Source of the DNA: Candidatus Mailhella excrementigallinarum | GTDB taxonomy: Bacteria > Desulfobacterota > Desulfovibrionia > Desulfovibrionales > Desulfovibrionaceae | Direction: 5' to 3' | Length of the DNA stretch: 64,000 nucleotides | Assembly: GCA_944324075.1 (NCBI GenBank) | Contig: CALUUZ010000003.1 | Location: 62,001-126,000 of the forward strand | In this document: positions 58,948 through 64,000 of the stretch, in pieces | Layout of the letters: each line of letters begins with the position of its first letter | How positions within the stretch are numbered: position 1 is the first letter of the stretch | Program-made: the position numbers and the translations under genes | The notes under the pieces: generated by a model | Told to the model about the DNA's origin: nothing | What the model saw: the letters and a program-made list of their open reading frames with translations, nothing else | Databases searched by the model: none

Positions 58948-59457
58948 CTACATTTTGTAAGGGCTGGCGGCCTCCATGCTCTGGAGCACCCTGACCGCCT
59001 CCGGGCTGGCAGGATCATCCGGCATGAAGGTTGTCACCATGTCCTCTCCCCGGCGGCGAGTCCGCGATCTGGCCGTGGCCTCAAGAATTTCCTCGGCCAC
59101 ACGGATAGGCGCATGCCCGCGCACGGCAAGGGCTATGCCGTCCGATGGACGGCAGTCCAGCCGCAGTGTTTCCGAGCCGGAAACAATCTCCATCTCGGCC
59201 AGATAGGTTCCGTCGCGCAGTTCGGTGATGTTCACCCCCGCAATGGACGCGCCGAGTCCGTCAAGCGCACGAAACATGGTTTCATGCGTCAGAGGCCGGT
59301 CAAGCGTCTTGCCGTTAAGAGCCAGCGATATGGACAGAGCTTCGGACGCGCCGATCCAGATGGGCAGGATTTCCGCCCCTCCCTTTTCCTGCAGCACAAG
59401 AATGGGGGTGTTGTTCTCCCCTTCCATCGTGAGACCAAGCACTTTCATATCCACCAT
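58948..59457 (-). CDS. Bifunctional nuclease-domain protein (DUF151)
   Basis: 169 residues: BFN domain (VLGLTMEGENNTPILVLQE, LPIWIGASEALSISLALN, RPLTHETMFRALDGLGA, RLDCRPSDGIALAVRGHAPI). Members have been reported to have DNase and RNase activity in plants; the bacterial role is unclear. The start at 59457 has GGGGAGG 5 bases upstream. It follows miaB by 24 bases. Confidence 0.92.
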   Translation of the reverse strand: MVDMKVLGLTMEGENNTPILVLQEKGGAEILPIWIGASEALSISLALNGKTLDRPLTHETMFRALDGLGASIAGVNITELRDGTYLAEMEIVSGSETLRLDCRPSDGIALAVRGHAPIRVAEEILEATARSRTRRRGEDMVTTFMPDDPASPEAVRVLQSMEAASPYKM

Positions 59458-59481
59458 GCCATCCTCCCCTGAATGTCTGAA

Positions 59482-60852
59482 TCACGCAAGTCCTGCCCCT
59501 GATCCCGTGACTTCCGCCATCAATGAATGTTTCCCGGCTGCCGTAAAACGAACGGGGACAAACAGGCCTGGACGCCCCGTTCCGGCGGGCAGCACCAGAT
59601 TCACCGTATCGCCCCAGGGGTCGTGCCCCTGCCATGTTTCCGCTGCGTCATCCGATTCTCCGGCTTCCCTGCGGCTGCGCCCCTCCAGAAGCACAGAGGA
59701 CTCCATGCCCACCCGTCCGGCAAGCCATGCCTCTGCCCGGTCGTTCTGAAGGCTCTGCAGACGCTCCAGCCTCTTCAGCTGTTCTTCGCGGGGGATCTTG
59801 AAAGGCATGGACGATGCCCTTGTTCCTGGGCGATCCGAATAGCAGAAGGAAAAGCTGGCCATGAACCCTGCCGCGTCCACCGCGCGCAGCGTGTCTTCAA
59901 ATTCCTTTTCCGTCTCGCCGGGAAACCCCACAATGAGATCGGTGGACAACGCCATATCCGGTCTGGCGCGGCGCAGCCCGGAAACCAGATCCAGATAGCG
60001 GGCCATATCATAACCCCGCCCCATGCGGGCCAGCACGGAATCCGACCCTGACTGCAAAGGCAGATGCAGACGGGGGCAAAGCTGGGGCAGTTCCGCAAAA
60101 GCTGCCACTGTTTCTTCCGAAAAATCCCGGGGATGCGGTGTGACAAAACGCAGCCGCTCAAGACCTGGCAACGCCGCCACCTTGCGCAGCAGCTCAGGAA
60201 AGGTGGTTCCGTCTCCTCCATCGTCGCATCCGAAGACATTGACATTCTGTCCCAGCAGGGTGATATCTCCCGCGCCTCGTGCCAGCCATGCGCGGCACTC
60301 ATCCAGTATGGCGGAGGATGGGCGCGACTTGCGCGGCCCCCGCGTGAACGGCACGATACAGTAAGCACAGAAGTTGTCACAGCCCTGCATGATATTCACA
60401 AATGCCACGGGCGTGACATCGTCTCCCGCCTCTTCGTCCAGACAGGGATCCCGATCCGGATACCCGGCGGTAAAGTCAAGGTAGCTCAAACGCAGCCCTT
60501 CTTCCTCCAGCAGGCGGACAAAGGCGTCCGGAACATGGACAATGCCGTCACTGCCTGCCACGAGACGTACCTGGGCATGACGCTTCATGAGGTCTTCGCC
60601 AAGCTGCTGCGCCACGCAGCCGCCCACGCCCACCACGGCGCGCGGATTGATCTGCCTGATCCGCCCGAGCGCACTGTGCACCTTCAGTTCCGGCTTTTCC
60701 CGCACGGAGCAGGTATTCAGAAACACCACATCGGCCTTCTCCAGCGGGCACTCGGCAAAACCGCGCCGGACAAGAGCGCGGGCAACCCACCGGGAGTCGT
60801 TGACGTTCATCTGACAACCAAAGGTCAGGCAATGAAATCCGGGCTGAGACAT
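59482..60852 (-). CDS. miaB: tRNA-2-methylthio-N6-isopentenyladenosine synthase MiaB
   Basis: 456 residues from ATG 60852 (AAGGA upstream). The N-terminal MTTase domain has three cysteines (TFGCQMNVNDS, LNTCSVREK, GGCVAQQ) for one iron-sulfur cluster. The radical SAM motif CDNFCAYCIVP holds the second. A C-terminal TRAM domain with an insert ends the protein. It adds methylthio to i6A37 of tRNAs. A TerC-type gene lies upstream and a nuclease-domain gene downstream. Confidence 0.96.
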   Translation of the reverse strand: MSQPGFHCLTFGCQMNVNDSRWVARALVRRGFAECPLEKADVVFLNTCSVREKPELKVHSALGRIRQINPRAVVGVGGCVAQQLGEDLMKRHAQVRLVAGSDGIVHVPDAFVRLLEEEGLRLSYLDFTAGYPDRDPCLDEEAGDDVTPVAFVNIMQGCDNFCAYCIVPFTRGPRKSRPSSAILDECRAWLARGAGDITLLGQNVNVFGCDDGGDGTTFPELLRKVAALPGLERLRFVTPHPRDFSEETVAAFAELPQLCPRLHLPLQSGSDSVLARMGRGYDMARYLDLVSGLRRARPDMALSTDLIVGFPGETEKEFEDTLRAVDAAGFMASFSFCYSDRPGTRASSMPFKIPREEQLKRLERLQSLQNDRAEAWLAGRVGMESSVLLEGRSRREAGESDDAAETWQGHDPWGDTVNLVLPAGTGRPGLFVPVRFTAAGKHSLMAEVTGSGAGLA

Positions 60853-61024
60853 ATTCCTTCCTGCGGCAGGACGCCGGCACATGCCGGAGCCCTGTTCTTG
60901 CTGAGATGCATCGGACGAACCCCCGTTAAACATTAGGGGGGAGGGAAGCCCGTTTCTTCCGGGCAGGTTTGAGCATGCGGCAAAAAAGTCCGTGCCGCAA
61001 GCATTTGACGTGTTCCCGAAATTT

Positions 61025-62584
61025 TTATCCCTCTGCTGCGGACTCACCTTCCCGTCGCAGGCCGAGACGCGCGATGCGCAGACCGTCCATGCCCAGCACG
61101 CGCCATCTCCATCCTCCCCAGGAAAAGCTTTCACCCTCGTGAGGAATGCGGCCCAGAATCTCCAGAACCATACCGGCAAGAGTTTCCGACCGGAAATCTT
61201 CACCATGTTCAAGCTTCAGCGCGCTCACGGCCTCGGGCAACGGCATGCCTCCCGCAAGAACAAGTTCGGTTCCGGAGAGCTTCGCTTCCTCCCGGTTTTC
61301 CGCGCCGCCAGCCAGGGCGCGTACCACATGCTCCGGGGTGACGATGCCGGCGGGCCTGCCGTATTCATCCAGCACTACGGCCAGCGGCCCGGCAGCGTCG
61401 GCCAGAATATCCCACATGTCGGTGACATGGGTATGTTCCAGCACCACGGGTACGGGCCGCGCAAGTTCCGCCGCACGCAGTCCCGCGCTCTTCCGCTCCC
61501 GCGCAATCATGTCCTGCGGAAATACTGCGCCCAGCACATCGTCCGATGCCTCATCAAAAACCGGAATGCATGCCTGCAGTGAATGCCCGGCTGCCACCTT
61601 CATTTCTTCCCACGAGGCCGAAGCATGTATCTTGTCGACATTGCGCCAGGGTATCATGATCGTCCGGACGCTCAATCCTCCCAGACGCAGGATGCGCGCC
61701 AGCAGCTCACGTTCCTTTTTTGCGCAGACGCCGGCCTTTCCGGCATCCGCCGCCAGAGCCGCCATCTCCAGTTGAGCCTCGCCGGAGGACAGTTCTCCCA
61801 GGCTCAGCAGACGCGACACGGCGTCCGCCAGCGCACCGCGCGAATCCCGCGTGACGCGTCGCGATCGCCTCCTCCGCACCATGAGCTGTCTGAACGCCTC
61901 CACAAACAGGGAAAACAAAACCGCCGCGTAGAGGTATCCCCTGGGCACGGGCAGTCCCATGCCGTCCATGATGAGGCTTCCGCCGACCATCATCATGAAG
62001 CCGAGACACATCACCACAATCGAAGGGTAACGCTCCACAAAGGCGGAAAGAAAGGAGGCGGCGCGCAGCATGATCGCCATGGCCACCGCCACGGCGGTCA
62101 TCATCATGGTCACGTCGTTCGCCATACCCACTGCGGTCAGCACCGAATCAAAGGAAAAAAAGGCATCCAGCGCCGCAATCTGGATGACAACAATCCAGAA
62201 TCCGGCCCCACCGCCCGAGTTTTCTCCGTGATCTCCGGCATCCTCAAGCTTGTCATGCAGTTCCTGAGACCCTTTGAAGAGCAGAAACACGCCCCCTGCC
62301 ACCAGAATGATATCGCGCACGGCGAAGCCCCGGCCCAGCATTGTGAACAGCGGTTCCCGCAGTCCCATGAGCCAGGCCATCATGGACAGCAGTGCAAAAC
62401 GCTGGATCAGGGCAAGTCCCATGCCCATGCGGAAGGCTTTTTTCCGGCTGTTTCTGGGCAAACGCCCCGCCAGAAGCGAAATAAACAGCAGGTTGTCGAT
62501 GCCGAGCGCCAACTCCAGCAGAATAAGCACGCCCAGACCGACCCAGGCGGAGGGGTCCGCCACCCAGGCAAAATCCCAGTTCAT
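61025..62584 (-). CDS. TerC-family membrane protein with CBS and CorC/HlyC domains
   Basis: 519 residues. The TerC domain (about 1-235) has seven or so membrane helices and the acidic GIDNLLFISLLAGRLP and LDAFFSFDSVLTAVGM stretches. A basic loop is followed by a CBS pair (about 290-425; RTIMIPWRNVDKIHAS, GPLAVVLDEYGRPAGIVTPE) and a C-terminal CorC/HlyC transporter-associated domain. This YegH/YoaE-like arrangement is linked to metal-ion homeostasis or export. The ion is unknown. A promoter, short leader and terminator lie directly before the ribosome site (GAAAGGA), implying regulated expression. Confidence 0.92.
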   Translation of the reverse strand: MNWDFAWVADPSAWVGLGVLILLELALGIDNLLFISLLAGRLPRNSRKKAFRMGMGLALIQRFALLSMMAWLMGLREPLFTMLGRGFAVRDIILVAGGVFLLFKGSQELHDKLEDAGDHGENSGGGAGFWIVVIQIAALDAFFSFDSVLTAVGMANDVTMMMTAVAVAMAIMLRAASFLSAFVERYPSIVVMCLGFMMMVGGSLIMDGMGLPVPRGYLYAAVLFSLFVEAFRQLMVRRRRSRRVTRDSRGALADAVSRLLSLGELSSGEAQLEMAALAADAGKAGVCAKKERELLARILRLGGLSVRTIMIPWRNVDKIHASASWEEMKVAAGHSLQACIPVFDEASDDVLGAVFPQDMIARERKSAGLRAAELARPVPVVLEHTHVTDMWDILADAAGPLAVVLDEYGRPAGIVTPEHVVRALAGGAENREEAKLSGTELVLAGGMPLPEAVSALKLEHGEDFRSETLAGMVLEILGRIPHEGESFSWGGWRWRVLGMDGLRIARLGLRREGESAAEG

Positions 62585-62608
62585 CAGGTATTCCTTTCAG
62601 GTTTAAAT

Positions 62609-62655
62609 AAAAAAAGGCGACTCCGGAAACTTCATGGGAAGCTTCCGGACTCGCC
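62609..62655 (-). terminator. Strong terminator directly ahead of the TerC gene
   Basis: On the minus strand GGCGAGTCCGGAA pairs with TTCCGGAGTCGCC (a stem of about 13 bp with one bulge) and is followed by seven T (62615-62609). It ends 25 bases before the TerC start codon. It ends the upstream radical SAM transcript and/or the short leader transcript from the promoter at 62709-62737. Confidence 0.8.
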
Positions 62656-62708
62656 CGGACATAACAGAAAAAAACTACTTCGAGGAACGTCGTCCATAGA
62701 TGGGAAAC

Positions 62709-62737
62709 AGATTAACCATATGCGGCCCGGCTGTCAA
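62709..62737 (-). promoter_or_regulatory. Promoter of the TerC leader
   Basis: On the minus strand a perfect TTGACA (62737-62732) and TAATCT (62714-62709) are 17 bases apart, starting 19 bases after the radical SAM stop. Transcription would begin near 62702, giving about 90 bases before the terminator's T run. Confidence 0.7.
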
Positions 62738-62755
62738 ACAGGGCGCGGGCAGAAC

Positions 62756-64000
62756 TCAGAAATACTGCGCCAGCTTGAACAGATCTATATCCGCATCATC
62801 CAGCCAGGGAGAAACCGCCTTGATCAGGGTCAATGGGGAAAGATACCTGTCCCGCCAGTTCAGAGTCAGAAACATCTCTCCGCCCGGCCGCCGCTCGCAG
62901 GCCGCCAGCAGGGGGCGAATGTTTTCCGTTTTCATCACGCCTTTCCTGTTCTCCCTTTCCAGATCCCGAACATCCGAAGCGGCAAAGCTCCTCCAGTCCG
63001 CGTCCAGGCGTTCCTCCCAGCCGGCGAGGCGCGCAGGTTCCCGCCTTGCCGCCTTTTCCGCCACCCGCAGGCGGTACAACTCCTCCACGGGCATGGCAAG
63101 CCTGCCGACAAGGGGCATGAGTTCCGCCCGAACCGGCTCCATACCTTCCAGCATGCAGGGGGCGAGACGTTCCAGCACCTCACGTTCGCGAAGAGGCGCC
63201 CGCAAGGTAACGACGAACCACTCCGCCATGCTTCCCACCCCTACGGGCAGCGCCCGTCCGAAGGAAAGCAACGGCAGGGGGTGAAAGCCCTGCGAGAAGG
63301 CCAGCGGCAGTTCCGCGCGGCGCAGCGCCCGCTCCAGCAGGGACTGCATCTCAAGCTGACTGATCCAGGCGGAACCTCCTTCCTTGCGATGCCATATGCG
63401 GTAACGGACAACCCGGCGGGTCAGCGCCTCGTCTATGCGTGGAGGCTCTTTCTTCCGTCCCGGCTCAAAGCGGGGAATCTCCGGGACAGGACCAAAATCC
63501 TCCTGATCACGCGTCGGGAAGTTGAGCCTCGTCCTCAGCTCGGGATCGGCATCGCTCACGCGCAGCAGGGAAGGTCCGGCCTTGGTGTCGCACGCTCCGC
63601 AGTGACGGCAGGCCTCATAACGGCAGTCCCCGGTCACGGTTCCCCGCATGGCGCGCTCGCGCTCTCTGAGAAGGAACTCCCGGCTCACGCCTGTCTGAAG
63701 GTGATCCCAGGGCAGACGGGATTCAGTATCCCTGCCCCCGGTCCAGTCCCCGGGCGTCATGCCGCACTCGTCCAGGGCTTCCAGCCACGGTTCAAGGCTG
63801 AACCCCTCTACCCAGCTGCTGAAAATGCCGCCCTTGCGGTAGGCTTTTTCCACCACATCGGCAAGGCGGCGATCTCCGCGCGAAAGTATGCCTTCCAGGT
63901 GGCTCATGGCCGGCTCATGCCAGCGCAGACTGACATTCTTGTGCTGGCGCACCGCGTCGCGCAGGTAAAAAATCCGCTCCTTCATCTCCTCCAGGGAAAT
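62756..64000 (-). CDS. B12-binding radical SAM protein with DUF2344, C-terminal part (runs off the window end)
   Basis: The visible 414 codons are the C-terminal half of a long radical SAM protein of the TIGR03960 type. A post-SAM region has a Cys cluster (YEACRHCGACD), then a DUF2344/TIGR03936 domain (YRIWHRKEGGSAWISQLEMQ, LPLAFSQGFHPLPLLSFGRA) follows to the C-terminus (DIDLFKLAQYF). The frame is open to position 64000, so the B12-binding and radical SAM cores lie outside. The family is common near RNase E/G genes; the reaction is unknown. Confidence 0.88.
   Translation of the reverse strand: MSLEEMKERIFYLRDAVRQHKNVSLRWHEPAMSHLEGILSRGDRRLADVVEKAYRKGGIFSSWVEGFSLEPWLEALDECGMTPGDWTGGRDTESRLPWDHLQTGVSREFLLRERERAMRGTVTGDCRYEACRHCGACDTKAGPSLLRVSDADPELRTRLNFPTRDQEDFGPVPEIPRFEPGRKKEPPRIDEALTRRVVRYRIWHRKEGGSAWISQLEMQSLLERALRRAELPLAFSQGFHPLPLLSFGRALPVGVGSMAEWFVVTLRAPLREREVLERLAPCMLEGMEPVRAELMPLVGRLAMPVEELYRLRVAEKAARREPARLAGWEERLDADWRSFAASDVRDLERENRKGVMKTENIRPLLAACERRPGGEMFLTLNWRDRYLSPLTLIKAVSPWLDDADIDLFKLAQYF

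Noticed and set aside
60925-60960. GCCCG/CGGGC hairpin after the TerC gene as terminator
   Set aside because: Five-base-pair stem without a T run; too weak to support.
62585-62737. yybP-ykoY manganese riboswitch before the TerC gene
   Set aside because: The leader before the terminator is only about 45 bases and the conserved riboswitch core is not visible.

Overview
The window looks like a chromosomal segment of a GC-rich Desulfovibrionaceae-type bacterium (Desulfovibrio/Bilophila/Mailhella range). Three things point there: the Desulfovibrio-type adenylate kinase with the C129-H135-C151-C154 metal site, an AhbB-type siroheme decarboxylase subunit next to hemL (alternative heme pathway of sulfate reducers), and a chemotaxis cluster with ParA-like and HEAT-repeat genes. 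Almost all of it is ordinary vertically inherited chromosome. The only mobile DNA seen is a decayed IS200/IS605-type element beside a tRNA-Pro gene. No CRISPR array, prophage or integrase was found.

Layout. 1-8320: one minus-strand chemotaxis operon in transcription order cheB, HEAT-repeat protein, cheR, ParA-like ATPase, long CheW-like (ParP-like) protein, cheY, cheA (cut by the window start). 8400-9600: tRNA-Pro(CGG), IS200-like remnant, small lipoprotein. 9.7-12 kb: molybdenum-related yqeB (+) facing a tandem Mop-domain protein (-). 12-31.4 kb: a long minus-strand housekeeping stretch (mfd, two SurA/PpiC-type foldases, rodZ, recO, glyQ, glyS, rpsT, nfeD, qmcA-like SPFH protein, uvrB, a GT2 glycosyltransferase, ligA). 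31.6-41.7 kb: mixed genes (ABC exporter, AlkD-like protein, a second cheW, M24 peptidase, a MerR regulator divergent from an MFS transporter, a CoA-binding/Cys-cluster protein, a DnaJ protein, adk). 42-48.5 kb: ruvC, larA and a tetrapyrrole group (cobJ, cbiG, hemL, ahbB). 48.7-51.4 kb: flagellar fliL-N-O-P-Q. 51.7-57.8 kb: yggS, era, ybeY, pgpH-type HD phosphodiesterase, phoH. 58-64 kb: an unknown protein with a sigma-54-like promoter, a bifunctional nuclease, miaB, a TerC-CBS-CorC protein behind an attenuator-like leader, and the 3' part of a B12-binding radical SAM protein.

The most interesting signals are: (1) CheR carries an N-terminal array of eight hydrophobic-F-P-x-R-[D/E] peptides and is translationally coupled to a HEAT solenoid gene in an operon that also has a ParA/ParP-like pair, suggesting an uncharacterised scaffold for placing a chemosensory array; (2) a family of about eleven related, oriented, 90-290 bp intergenic repeats is scattered through 11-48 kb; (3) a 10-G tract sits early in fliN, just after a CheY-binding-like peptide, so the gene may be phase variable; (4) a promoter, a short leader and a strong terminator lie directly ahead of the TerC gene.
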